From Marinoscillum sp049115815 (GTDB lineage Bacteria; Bacteroidota; Bacteroidia; Cytophagales; Cyclobacteriaceae): a stretch of DNA of 64,000 bases. Positions 46,379 to 55,498 of the stretch are shown here, piece by piece. The DNA lies in assembly GCA_049115815.1 (NCBI GenBank), contig JAGDZO010000014.1:62001-126000 (forward strand), given 5' to 3'. The translations under genes were made by a program, and so were the position numbers. The notes under the pieces are model-generated. The model was not told the origin of the DNA and did not search any database. It saw only the letters and a list, made by a program, of their open reading frames with translations. The first letter of the stretch is position 1, and each line of letters opens with the position of its first letter.

Positions 46379-47056
46379 CTAGTTTTTCAATGTTATCTCC
46401 ACCACTCCATTTGCTCCGCGAGAACCATAGAGTGAGGTATCTGTGCCTATGAGCACTTTTACCTGAGCTACTTTCGATGGATGCAAGCCAGATATGTCTG
46501 CTGTGACTATGCCGTCTACTACTAGCAATGCACCACTGTCTGCTCCTACCGAAGCGCCACCTCTCGAATTCAAAAATACCGTTTGTCGACCATTTGAAGC
46601 ATCCACTTTAGCCGGAGGGTATACCGATTGAATCACCGCCCAAATATCTTGAAACTGATCGAAGTTGTTGTTCTCATCCTTCATGTTTGCCAAAGCGTAA
46701 TCTAGATCGGATTTGGTCAAATAACCATTCTCTATCACCTGACCATAACCCCACTCGTTATCCATATAGATGAGATTAGCTGAAATATCTTCATCTTTCG
46801 CGGGAAGAGATAAGGCCTCAAAACCTTTGGCCTTAATACGAAGCATATCACCTTTCTTCACATTGATAGTAAAGTAACCGAGTGAGTCTGTCAATACTTC
46901 TTCTTTAGACTTTTTAGCTTTTATCATCGCACCTTTTACGGCGTAAGCTTTGAAAGTAGTGACTTGGCCCTTTATTTCACTTAGCTGTGCAACACTGGCA
47001 TAACTGCTTAGCAAGAATGCCATCATCAAAGCACTATTTATTCCTATTCTCTTCAT
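46379..47056 (-). CDS. Plug-only TonB-receptor-like exported protein, copy 1
   Basis: A 225-residue exported protein with the same layout and the same length as its neighbour: signal peptide, regulatory-like domain with Asp-Ser-Leu-Gly-Tyr-Phe-Thr-Ile, and a plug-like end with Leu-Leu-Val-Val-Asp-Gly-Ile-Val and Tyr-Gly-Ser-Arg-Gly-Ala-Asn-Gly-Val-Val. Shared positions include Tyr-Pro-Pro-Ala-Lys-Val-Asp and Asn-Gly-Arg. It begins one base after the beta-helix gene stops, so it is part of the agarase operon. It arose with its neighbour by tandem duplication, followed by considerable divergence. Confidence 0.75.
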   Translation of the reverse strand: MKRIGINSALMMAFLLSSYASVAQLSEIKGQVTTFKAYAVKGAMIKAKKSKEEVLTDSLGYFTINVKKGDMLRIKAKGFEALSLPAKDEDISANLIYMDNEWGYGQVIENGYLTKSDLDYALANMKDENNNFDQFQDIWAVIQSVYPPAKVDASNGRQTVFLNSRGGASVGADSGALLVVDGIVTADISGLHPSKVAQVKVLIGTDTSLYGSRGANGVVEITLKN

Positions 47057-47057
47057 C

Positions 47058-49238
47058 TTATCGCTTAATCAATATTTGAGATTTTATTTCATCATTCTCA
47101 GTGAGGACATTCATAAAATACATACCCTTGACCAGTCCAGATAGGTCAATTGAGGGGATGCTAATGATTTTTTGGTTGGGCACATGCTCTGCTACCACTC
47201 TTCCAAAACCGTCAATAATCTGATATCCCTTAATGGCTATACTAAAGTTAATTTCGCTCACCACCGGGTTAGGATAGAACAAAGTCTCCAATCGCTTCAA
47301 TCCTAAAACTTCTTTTTCTTCTTCCTCCTCTTCTTCTTCTGCTGGTACATCCGCGATGACATAGGCCTCCCAATCGGCACCAGCGATCCATGGATCAGCC
47401 CCATACTCATAGGCTCCCACGTCAGGTAAGTTCCCTACAAATCCGTCTGTGATTCCTTCGATGATTATTCCCTTGTCTATCAATTCGGAATTTTCCACAG
47501 GACTGAAATTTCTATCCTCCAATGAGACAAATGGGGAGGTCTCCGAAATGACGTTGTTGGTAGTTGAAACATCAGTCCCAATCCAGCCATTTCTCAAGTC
47601 CGGATCATCTTCACTCACTTTATTCGCATAGTTATTCTTAATCACAATATCGTCTATGGTGTAACTAGTGCCATTCGGCCCGGCCCATCTTCCCATAGCT
47701 GCTTCGGCTTCATAGATGGAGTTGTTATAGATATCAATGTTCCAATTGTCCCAATTGATTTGAATGCCTGTCCAAGTGATATCCCATACGACATTATGAT
47801 GTACCACATAGCCTTTGCTGTGGTTGTCCAGATAAATTCCTGCTGCACGTCCATCGGCGTATGCAGGACCATTTGAGTCATGAAACCAGTTATGATGAAT
47901 TATCGAATTTTTATCGTTAGCATTTCCAACTACGTAGAATACACCTGCATCATTGTTGATCAAAACACAACGTGAGATATCATTATAGGCGGTCTCCGAA
48001 TTATTACCATTGATATAAATACCATCTCTACCCGTATCATATATGGTGTTGTTGGTGATTTTCGCCTCAGCTTGAGATGATCTGATTGGACTTGAGTGGT
48101 TACCAATGGTGTTGCTATATCTTATAATGTTATTATTGATGGTATTACCCTTGTAATTCTTCCATGCTTCTCCAAGCATCACTCCATTTCCTGCACTAAA
48201 CTCAATGAGATTTCGCTCAATAAGATTATCACTACCCTTCACTTGAACGGAGCCCTCTCCTATCTGAGCATTGGTATTATTCAATTCATCCAGGACTTGA
48301 TGTCCATAAGTAATGGTTGAGTTTCGAACTACACAATTACTCCCTTCAACAATAGCCGTACCGCCAAAAAAAGTGATTCCATCAACTTCTATATAGTTGC
48401 CTCGCAGATGCATGGATTCTATTCTACTGGATGCTTCTACTGATAGTTCATTAGGATCTTTACCATCCGGAGCATATAGATAGACCATATTGGCACTGGC
48501 GTCATAATACCATTCTTCTTCAAAATCCAATGCTCCCAACACACCAAATAAGAAGAACCTTCCTCTGTTGTTGTTGCGGACAATACCTGGATTATGAGGA
48601 TCAAAAGGCCATTTATCAGGCACCTCATTGAAATCTATTCGCGTAGTAGAGACTGAGGTTACTGGTCTTGTCCAACTCGCACCTGAATGCCCGCCCAAAT
48701 ACCAAACATAACCACCTGTCCAATCTACATTCAGGATATTGGCTGCTTCTATGTGAGCACGTGTACCACCAGTGACCAATTCAGTATCAATGGTGTATCT
48801 ATTGTGATCAACATCATTGGGCCATCTGGCAATTTCCATGGCTCTTCCACCCACGTAAATGGCTCTATGCCTGACACCAGTACTCATAGTGGCTGCCGTC
48901 TTATATATCGGCCCATTGTGTACTTCCCAATTAGTAAGCGGTTCGGTGGCGGTGACTACCACAGAATCTCCTTCGAACGCTCGATACGTAAGAGGACTGG
49001 CTGCTGTACCACTTTTGGTAGTGGTTAAGGTCTCTCTATATACTCCTTCTTTTATGATACAGACATCACCAGCTACCATTACCGCAGAAGCCTTGGCAAT
49101 GGTTAGAAAAGGGGCCTCTTCGGTACCAGCATTGGTATCTGCCCCTTCTTTTGAGACATAATAGTCTGTAGCCATAGCTGTACTTATGGATAGTATGGCA
49201 ACTACAACAACTGAAAGTTTCTTAATAGACATGATCAT
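47058..49238 (-). CDS. Right-handed beta-helix T9SS protein, putative polysaccharide-active enzyme
   Basis: A 726-residue secreted protein with a signal peptide (cut near Ala-Met-Ala). It starts with Asp-Tyr-Tyr-Val-Ser-Lys-Glu-Gly-Ala-Asp-Thr-Asn-Ala-Gly-Thr, the usual opening of DUF1565-type beta-helix proteins. It continues with many Asn-Asn-Ile-Ile and Ile-Tyr-Asn-Asn coils to about residue 600, then an acidic linker with a run of eight Glu, and a T9SS type A tail. Beta-helix folds include lyases, carrageenases and alpha-galactosidases (GH110), but no family-specific catalytic set was recognised. Its ATGA overlap with the GH117 stop shows translational coupling, so it probably acts on agar or porphyran fragments. 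Confidence 0.78.
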   Translation of the reverse strand: MIMSIKKLSVVVVAILSISTAMATDYYVSKEGADTNAGTEEAPFLTIAKASAVMVAGDVCIIKEGVYRETLTTTKSGTAASPLTYRAFEGDSVVVTATEPLTNWEVHNGPIYKTAATMSTGVRHRAIYVGGRAMEIARWPNDVDHNRYTIDTELVTGGTRAHIEAANILNVDWTGGYVWYLGGHSGASWTRPVTSVSTTRIDFNEVPDKWPFDPHNPGIVRNNNRGRFFLFGVLGALDFEEEWYYDASANMVYLYAPDGKDPNELSVEASSRIESMHLRGNYIEVDGITFFGGTAIVEGSNCVVRNSTITYGHQVLDELNNTNAQIGEGSVQVKGSDNLIERNLIEFSAGNGVMLGEAWKNYKGNTINNNIIRYSNTIGNHSSPIRSSQAEAKITNNTIYDTGRDGIYINGNNSETAYNDISRCVLINNDAGVFYVVGNANDKNSIIHHNWFHDSNGPAYADGRAAGIYLDNHSKGYVVHHNVVWDITWTGIQINWDNWNIDIYNNSIYEAEAAMGRWAGPNGTSYTIDDIVIKNNYANKVSEDDPDLRNGWIGTDVSTTNNVISETSPFVSLEDRNFSPVENSELIDKGIIIEGITDGFVGNLPDVGAYEYGADPWIAGADWEAYVIADVPAEEEEEEEEKEVLGLKRLETLFYPNPVVSEINFSIAIKGYQIIDGFGRVVAEHVPNQKIISIPSIDLSGLVKGMYFMNVLTENDEIKSQILIKR

Positions 49239-50500
49239 TTGTTCAACGCGCTTTGGTTTTGAGATTCGATTCGTTCTTTCTGACCTTTATTAAGGCCGTG
49301 CTTGTAGTAAAATTCTGGTTTAGGGTAAGTGTTATGTTTTTTCATGTCTTTGTCATCGACATCCAAACTCAGGTCACAATCAAACCGCAAGAGGACGGCA
49401 TGATTCTCGCTCCATGTAGTCACATTAGTTAAGTGAGAAATTCCCCAAGTAATTCCTCTTCCATATTCTGTATTAGTAAACGCATCTGCCACATAAGGCC
49501 CAGCAGCAGTAGGCATCAAATGTGTGATGGCTGCTATTTCAAAATTCACACCGTCTTTGGCATATTGAATGGTAAAATGTTCATTTCCATCCTTAATGAC
49601 CAATGCGGCTATCCCTTCTTGAAATGGAAACAATGTAGTTTCATGACCTGAATTAATGACAGGGTTGAGTGGATGTTTCGTAAATGGACCCAAAGGATTA
49701 TCTGCTGTGGCGAGTCCTTGCATGCGAACAAGATCTGGCCTGCCATTGGCATCAGATTTATAATAGATCCAAATTTTGCCATCTCGTACTATAGGATATG
49801 GGTCATGAATGGAATATTGATCCCACTCACCTTCGGCACCATTTGGAATCACTATTTCATTATAGGGCGTCCAGGGGCCATCAGGAGAGTCTGAATAAGA
49901 AACCGCCACAGGGCAATCATCGCCTCGTTTACCGCTCGTTTCCATAAATCCTTGATAGTATAAATAATATTTACCCTCCCAGACAAGAATATCTGTGGTA
50001 GTGACTGAGCGCCATCCGACTTGTGGTTTTGGAGGACGCGGCACAGCAACTCCCTGTTCTTCCCAAGTAAATCCATCAGTGCTGGTAGCATACCAAATTT
50101 CAGATAAATCCCAATCAGCTGATGGGATGGTATCATTACTCAATGCTGCTCCTTTGGGTGGAGTAGATGTATTGCGATAAGTGTACCAGACATAATACTT
50201 TCCATTTACAGCAATCACTTTTGAAGGATCTCTTCTAGATATGGTACCATCATGGTTATTGTAATCAAAGCCTTTGAGCTCTGTGTATTTGAACAATGAG
50301 TAGAGCTCATTATCCTCAGGCTTTGGAGCCATGTAGTTGGAGTAATTCCGCTCCATTGCTGCGCTCAATTGACGGTCGGGCCTCTCTTCAGGTAATTTGA
50401 AAGGAAAACCGCCTTGCTCTTGATTCGAATCTGAAGGTCCAGCACAGGATAACACACCTGCTGTCAACCCTAAAGCCAGTAATCTGTTAATGTTTCTCAT
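49235..50500 (-). CDS. GH117 alpha-1,3-(3,6-anhydro)-L-galactosidase, lipoprotein
   Basis: A 421-residue lipoprotein (Gly-Val-Leu-Ser-Cys near residue 19) with a single GH117 propeller domain. Catalytic landmarks are D91 (Arg-Arg-Asp-Pro), D233 (His-Asp-Pro-Tyr) and H286-E287 (Gly-His-Glu). It resembles the copy at 8707 over its whole length, including the Arg-Pro-x-Arg-x-Leu-Ser-Ala-Ala start of the mature protein and the Asp-Leu-Ser-Glu/Cys-Ile-Trp-Tyr-Ala-Thr-Ser segment. It lies three bases after the GH86 stop and overlaps the beta-helix gene. Expected role: release of 3,6-anhydro-L-galactose from oligosaccharides made by the GH86 enzymes. Confidence 0.9.
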   Translation of the reverse strand: MRNINRLLALGLTAGVLSCAGPSDSNQEQGGFPFKLPEERPDRQLSAAMERNYSNYMAPKPEDNELYSLFKYTELKGFDYNNHDGTISRRDPSKVIAVNGKYYVWYTYRNTSTPPKGAALSNDTIPSADWDLSEIWYATSTDGFTWEEQGVAVPRPPKPQVGWRSVTTTDILVWEGKYYLYYQGFMETSGKRGDDCPVAVSYSDSPDGPWTPYNEIVIPNGAEGEWDQYSIHDPYPIVRDGKIWIYYKSDANGRPDLVRMQGLATADNPLGPFTKHPLNPVINSGHETTLFPFQEGIAALVIKDGNEHFTIQYAKDGVNFEIAAITHLMPTAAGPYVADAFTNTEYGRGITWGISHLTNVTTWSENHAVLLRFDCDLSLDVDDKDMKKHNTYPKPEFYYKHGLNKGQKERIESQNQSALNK

Positions 50501-50503
50501 ATA

Positions 50504-52717
50504 CTATTTCTTAATCACTTTTCTAATCTCATTCTGGTCACCTATTGTGATCATGACGGTATAGATTCCAGCTTGAAGATGAGACATGTTTATTGAATTA
50601 ATTTGTTCGACAATATTTCCTTCAAGAACCGACCTACCAGATAGATCCAGAATGTTGTATACTCCCTGACTATTTTGATGAGTTAGATCTAAGTAAAGCA
50701 GATCTTCTACTGGATTTGGATAGACACTGAGAGAAGTTGCGCTAGTTTCAGAAGAAAGCAATGTGCTTTCAGTTCCTTCGGACCGCTCTATAAGGGTAGA
50801 AAAATTAAACACTTGCATTCCCAAAGAGCTGACATAGCCACCCGTATCGGCAAATGTGATTTCAACAGTATTATCTGTTTCGAGGATATTATGTGGCACT
50901 GGAACTTCGATAACTCCAAAAAAGCTATCTCTTGTTTTCTGATCAAACCCTCTCCAATCATCGGGAACCTCTACTGATGTACCATTGATTTTTAGGCTTG
51001 GTTTAAGTGACTTACCATGATCTCTGCCAAGACCTAATCTGAGTATGGCTTCTCCTTGCTCGCCAACAGCCAATCCTTTGAACGCGTAATTTTGAACTTC
51101 ACCGGCTTTGATTGGCTTAAAGTAAGTATCTGCAAAATAAGTTGACTCGCTATTTTCTTCATTGATCTCAATATTATCGGCAAACTCATATTTCAAAATG
51201 GTCGTGGCCTCCTTTTTTATGGTAATGCTGTTTTGATAAGTCGTATGATTCAAGGTGTCAAGAATGGGTAGATCATTTTCATCACCGTAAAGACGGGTGA
51301 TGGTAAGTTTATTCAATGTCTTACCTTCCAATCCATTAAGATTGAGCAACAATTCTCGGTCATCAAATTCTAAACTGTTGATCACTACAAATAATCTGTT
51401 TTCGTCCGCATAAGCGTCTACTTGAATGTCTGGATCTTTTGTCCAGGTATCTACTCGAGTACCATCTAGCTCTGCCCAAAACTGAAAGAATTTCAGAAGA
51501 TGAGTAAATATATAACCACCGTGAGCAGGCTCACCTGGCAACTCGCCTAGTTCGCGCATTAGCCGGGCTTGATAGCCATTATATTCTGCGTCAGCTGGTT
51601 TTGCCCAATTGGCTTTGAGTAGAAAAAACGGGATTGAGTGAATAATCTGATCCTGGCGTTCCAAAAATTGCAATAGCATGGAATTGAATGACCTTAGGTT
51701 GTACCAATCCTCACGAGGGTCATACGGGCTATTGTCTTCACATCCACTACATAGGAATCCATATTCTGAGATAGACCATGGTTTGGTTTCTCCAAGTTTT
51801 ATAACGGAATAATGATTGAGCATATCCATGATCGCCTGAATATTGCTACCACTCCGGTAGGTCATGTTTTCCAACATATCGGTACCATCTGGAGCATTGT
51901 CATAGAGGTGAAATGAGAAAAAGTCCATATCAGCACCTGCTCGATCTATGAACATCTTCCAGTTGTTTCGCCAGTGATTAAAGTCTCCTCCTTCATATTG
52001 CGGGTGCGCCGCAGAGTAACCACCTACTTTGATATCAGGATTTAGTTCCCGTACTCGATTGGCTACAATCTTGTGTAGATCAGCAATGCTTTCCCTTGTT
52101 GTTCCTAGCGAATTGGCTTTCACAAAAGGCTCATTCATTACTTCTAAGTAAGTAGGCTGTGGACGACCCGTAGTGCCTCCTGATCCGAAGAATTTTGAGA
52201 TATAGTTGGCATAAAACTCTGCCAATGCTTCATGACTGGCATATTTGAGACCTCCCCTAGAAGTGACATGTTCATCGTTGGGGTACATCCGCTCTTGTCC
52301 ACCTATCATCATACTGCCGTATCTGCTCTCTAATTGGTGAACCCCTACATCACTCTTATGACTATTGATGAAACTAGTCCCTCTGGTCTGCATATAATCC
52401 AGATCTGGCCAACCTGGTTTATTTGGGTCTTCTCGCGTATTGTTATATTCCCAAACTATTGCACCATTGTTTCTACCAAAATACACATCGTATCCCTCGA
52501 ATAAATCGATTTTCTGCTGATCGCTATCCCACTCGTTTCCACTGATATCTTCGTGAAAGATGATATGTCTTGACCTATCAAATTCAAAGAACCCGTTTAC
52601 CGAATGTTTTACATGAACATTGATATCTACGATATCTTGAGCTACGGTATGAGATGCAGCTGACAATAGTGCTAGTACTAGTAGATTTCTAGAATGAACC
52701 GATTTGAGTAAACCCAT
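50504..52717 (-). CDS. GH86 agarase/porphyranase with T9SS tail
   Basis: About 737 residues from the ATG at 52717; a longer frame reaches 52798, but only the shorter start gives a normal signal peptide (cut near Thr-Val-Ala-Gln) and it lies just after a promoter-like element. GH86 barrel with candidate acid/base E196 (Met-Asn-Glu-Pro) and nucleophile E318 (Ile-Ser-Glu-Tyr-Gly), beta-sandwich domains, then a T9SS type A tail (Pro-Asn-Pro-Val-Glu-Asp-Leu-Leu near 665 to the end). First gene of the operon with GH117, beta-helix and two plug-only proteins. It lacks the CBM-like and shared modules of the 40387 protein. Confidence 0.9.
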   Translation of the reverse strand: MGLLKSVHSRNLLVLALLSAASHTVAQDIVDINVHVKHSVNGFFEFDRSRHIIFHEDISGNEWDSDQQKIDLFEGYDVYFGRNNGAIVWEYNNTREDPNKPGWPDLDYMQTRGTSFINSHKSDVGVHQLESRYGSMMIGGQERMYPNDEHVTSRGGLKYASHEALAEFYANYISKFFGSGGTTGRPQPTYLEVMNEPFVKANSLGTTRESIADLHKIVANRVRELNPDIKVGGYSAAHPQYEGGDFNHWRNNWKMFIDRAGADMDFFSFHLYDNAPDGTDMLENMTYRSGSNIQAIMDMLNHYSVIKLGETKPWSISEYGFLCSGCEDNSPYDPREDWYNLRSFNSMLLQFLERQDQIIHSIPFFLLKANWAKPADAEYNGYQARLMRELGELPGEPAHGGYIFTHLLKFFQFWAELDGTRVDTWTKDPDIQVDAYADENRLFVVINSLEFDDRELLLNLNGLEGKTLNKLTITRLYGDENDLPILDTLNHTTYQNSITIKKEATTILKYEFADNIEINEENSESTYFADTYFKPIKAGEVQNYAFKGLAVGEQGEAILRLGLGRDHGKSLKPSLKINGTSVEVPDDWRGFDQKTRDSFFGVIEVPVPHNILETDNTVEITFADTGGYVSSLGMQVFNFSTLIERSEGTESTLLSSETSATSLSVYPNPVEDLLYLDLTHQNSQGVYNILDLSGRSVLEGNIVEQINSINMSHLQAGIYTVMITIGDQNEIRKVIKK

Positions 52718-52750
52718 TTTGCCAGTTGATTTTCCGCTTGAATAATGAGA

Positions 52751-52777
52751 CAAAATTAGGCTCGGTGTGACGGACAA
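52751..52777 (-). promoter_or_regulatory. Possible Bacteroidota promoter for the GH86 operon
   Basis: On the minus strand, TAATTTTG (52758-52751) fits the TAnnTTTG -7 consensus, with a TTG (52777-52775) 16 bases upstream, slightly closer than usual. It lies 33 bases before the ATG at 52717 and inside the extended frame, which supports the shorter start. Confidence 0.4.
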
Positions 52778-52894
52778 GGGGAGCCAAAACAAATTCAAAT
52801 GAGGGGGCTAATTAATTATGTCACATAAAGTGCAAAAAAATGAGTCATTCAAGGATATTTCAGGAATTGTTTTTTAGCCTTATTGAATACTATT

Positions 52895-55420
52895 TTATTC
52901 GTTCACCACTGCTATTTCCTGCATACCATACGGCTCGTTGTTGTACCAACCAAACACTTTAATAGTACCCATTTCGCCTGTATTTCTTATGATCACATAG
53001 GCGTTGCCCTTACTTGTCACAAGCTCATTGGCATAATGACTTTGTACATTATTTTCTGAACCATTATCCACCGCGACGATCTCACCCGGTCCTTCTATGG
53101 TGAACTGGACAGGTACTTCGGCATCCTTTATTTTGTGTCCTTTGGTATCGAGTACTTCCAGACTGATATGAGCTAGGTCATAGTGATCGGCCAGAAGGGT
53201 ATCCTTGTCTGAGGTTAGTATGACTGCAAATGGATCAGTATTGGTAAACAAGGCATATCCAGCTAAGTGCTTGCCGTTGTTGTATCCTTTGATTATTGCG
53301 TTCCCCTCTTGATAGTTAATGGCCCATTTCACGATATTGTCTTCGGAAAAATCGCTCAATTTCTTCCTGCCTTGGCTTTCATTGTTAACCAAAAGTTCAA
53401 CCTCATCGCAGTTAGTATAGACCTGAACAATGACTTCCTCTCCCTCTTCATAGTTCCAATGCTCATTGATATTCGGATACCATTCCCACATTCTCAATCT
53501 CTCCCACATCACAGGAGGTTTGGTCCATTGAATATCAAATTTCCAACCTACTTGTTTCGAATATGAAAACTCTGATTCAGAAGCTTTGGCACTCACTGCA
53601 TAAACTTTTGGGTCATCTTTCCAAAGACATTCGAAGAAATGACCTCTTGGTGTTTTGAATCCTGCGTAATCGAAAAATGCTATTTCAAGTCCCTTTCTTG
53701 GCCAGGGACCAGCTTCACCCAGATAGGCGTATCCTGTCCAAGCAAACATGCCAGCTACAAAATCACGATCTTTGACAGCTTTCCATTCCGAATAGGCTCC
53801 CCAGTTTTCCGAACCAATAATCTTTAGATCAGGATAGGTCTCGTGAGCCTTATCATAAGATCCTTGTCTGTAGTTGAATCCAAGAACGTCTACTGACTTG
53901 CCATATCCGCTTGCCAATGAAATGGGAGGTCTTACACTTCCACATACAGTAGGTCGAGTCGTGTCTTCTTCCTTCACCCACTTCACCAATAGATCTGCTA
54001 CTATAGCTAATGAATCCGGGCCATCAAATACTGACTTATAAACCGGAATCACCTTCTCTGGATCATAAATAGGAGCCTCATCTTCGTCTTTTCCAGCATT
54101 GAGGATGCTGTGGGCTCTGGAGTATTCTGGAAAAGTCCATTCGATTTCATTACCTATGCTCCACATGATCACAGATGGATGATTAAAATCTCTTCTGATC
54201 AGATCTTTTAAATCACGTTCCGCCCACGTTAAGAAATGCTCACTGTATCCCTTGGCTATCTCACCCTGTGCTTTATTGTCACCTATGAGCTTCAAATTCT
54301 TCCCTTTTGGTTTATGCCATTCGTCAAAAAACTCATCCATGACCAGCATGCCTAGTTCGTCACAGACGTCCATCAACTCAACGGAATGTGGATTGTGGGA
54401 CATTCTAATAGCATTGACACCTATGGATTTCAATTTCTTCACTCTGCGAATCCATGTAGGCTTAGTTACAGCCGCGCCAAGTGCTCCCGCATCATGATGC
54501 AGATTTACTCCTTTGATTTTGACACTTTGATCATTTAGAAAAAATCCTTGATTAGCATCGAAGCGTATAGACCTTATCCCAAAAGTTGTTGACTTAGAGT
54601 CAACGATATCCTTTCCATTTCTGACGAGGGTTCTTGCTTGATACAGATTGGGCGAGTCGATATCCCATAGCTGGGGGTCTGGCAGCTTTAAATTCTTCAT
54701 AAATCCGAGTTGGTTGGCCTCCATTAACTCTGAGGCGACTACTTGGTCCTTGTTGTTGATTAATTGAAGCTCTACAGAAGTGTTCTCTTGCACGCCTTCC
54801 ATTGCTACGGATACTTGAATGGTCGCTTCTGATTCAGACACCTCAGGAGTCGCAACTCTTACACCCCAATGTGCTATGTGAGTGGGATGCACTTTAACCA
54901 GCCTTACATTTCTATAGATGCCTGATCCCGTATACCAACGGGTATCGGCGTATGCGGAGTGATCTACTTTAACAAGCAGCACATTCGGGGTGTCATCAAC
55001 TAAATATGGTGTCAAATCATACTTGAAGCTACTATATCCATTGGGGCGAAACCCCAGTAGTTCTCCATTGATCCATACTTCGGAGTTGCAGTAAACACCA
55101 TCAAACTCGATCCAGATTTCACGTTTGAGGTCTTCGGAATTCAGTTCGAATTCTTTCTTGTACCAACCTATGCCGCCGGGAACAAATCCTGTACTGGCGG
55201 AAGTATTTTCCTGCCGATAACCTTCTCTAATGCTCCAATCATGAGGTAATCGAACGTTCTCCCACATAATACTTTCGCTATTGGGATCCTTAGGGTCATC
55301 TAAGACAAATTTCCAATCAAAATTAAAATCAATGACCTCTCTATCAGATACCTCTGGAGTGCAAGAAGCGGCAGAAAGGACGACCAAAAGAGAGATAAAG
55401 AGTTGATGGATTTTATTCAT
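52895..55420 (-). CDS. GH2 glycosidase (beta-galactosidase type), lipoprotein
   Basis: An 841-residue lipoprotein (Ala-Ala-Ser-Cys near residue 20). GH2 order: N-terminal jelly roll with Pro-His-Asp-Trp-Ser-Ile, immunoglobulin-like domain, TIM barrel, and C-terminal extra domains (about 640-841) like DUF4982 and an Ig-type domain. Candidate acid/base is E425 in Ile-Gly-Asn-Glu-Ile-Glu-Trp, and candidate nucleophile E538 in Gly-Ser-Glu-Asn-Trp. Similar to the gene at 60832 along its length. Likely trims beta-linked galactose, perhaps modified (methylated or sulfated), from oligosaccharides in the periplasm. A beta-glucuronidase-like specificity is possible given the nearby GH105 gene. Confidence 0.88.
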   Translation of the reverse strand: MNKIHQLFISLLVVLSAASCTPEVSDREVIDFNFDWKFVLDDPKDPNSESIMWENVRLPHDWSIREGYRQENTSASTGFVPGGIGWYKKEFELNSEDLKREIWIEFDGVYCNSEVWINGELLGFRPNGYSSFKYDLTPYLVDDTPNVLLVKVDHSAYADTRWYTGSGIYRNVRLVKVHPTHIAHWGVRVATPEVSESEATIQVSVAMEGVQENTSVELQLINNKDQVVASELMEANQLGFMKNLKLPDPQLWDIDSPNLYQARTLVRNGKDIVDSKSTTFGIRSIRFDANQGFFLNDQSVKIKGVNLHHDAGALGAAVTKPTWIRRVKKLKSIGVNAIRMSHNPHSVELMDVCDELGMLVMDEFFDEWHKPKGKNLKLIGDNKAQGEIAKGYSEHFLTWAERDLKDLIRRDFNHPSVIMWSIGNEIEWTFPEYSRAHSILNAGKDEDEAPIYDPEKVIPVYKSVFDGPDSLAIVADLLVKWVKEEDTTRPTVCGSVRPPISLASGYGKSVDVLGFNYRQGSYDKAHETYPDLKIIGSENWGAYSEWKAVKDRDFVAGMFAWTGYAYLGEAGPWPRKGLEIAFFDYAGFKTPRGHFFECLWKDDPKVYAVSAKASESEFSYSKQVGWKFDIQWTKPPVMWERLRMWEWYPNINEHWNYEEGEEVIVQVYTNCDEVELLVNNESQGRKKLSDFSEDNIVKWAINYQEGNAIIKGYNNGKHLAGYALFTNTDPFAVILTSDKDTLLADHYDLAHISLEVLDTKGHKIKDAEVPVQFTIEGPGEIVAVDNGSENNVQSHYANELVTSKGNAYVIIRNTGEMGTIKVFGWYNNEPYGMQEIAVVNE

Positions 55421-55498
55421 GCTGATACCAATTGGAATAATAATATCGAATTAATGAAATTAATGTGATTAACCATTAGGCAAAAGGTTGTTCAGAAT

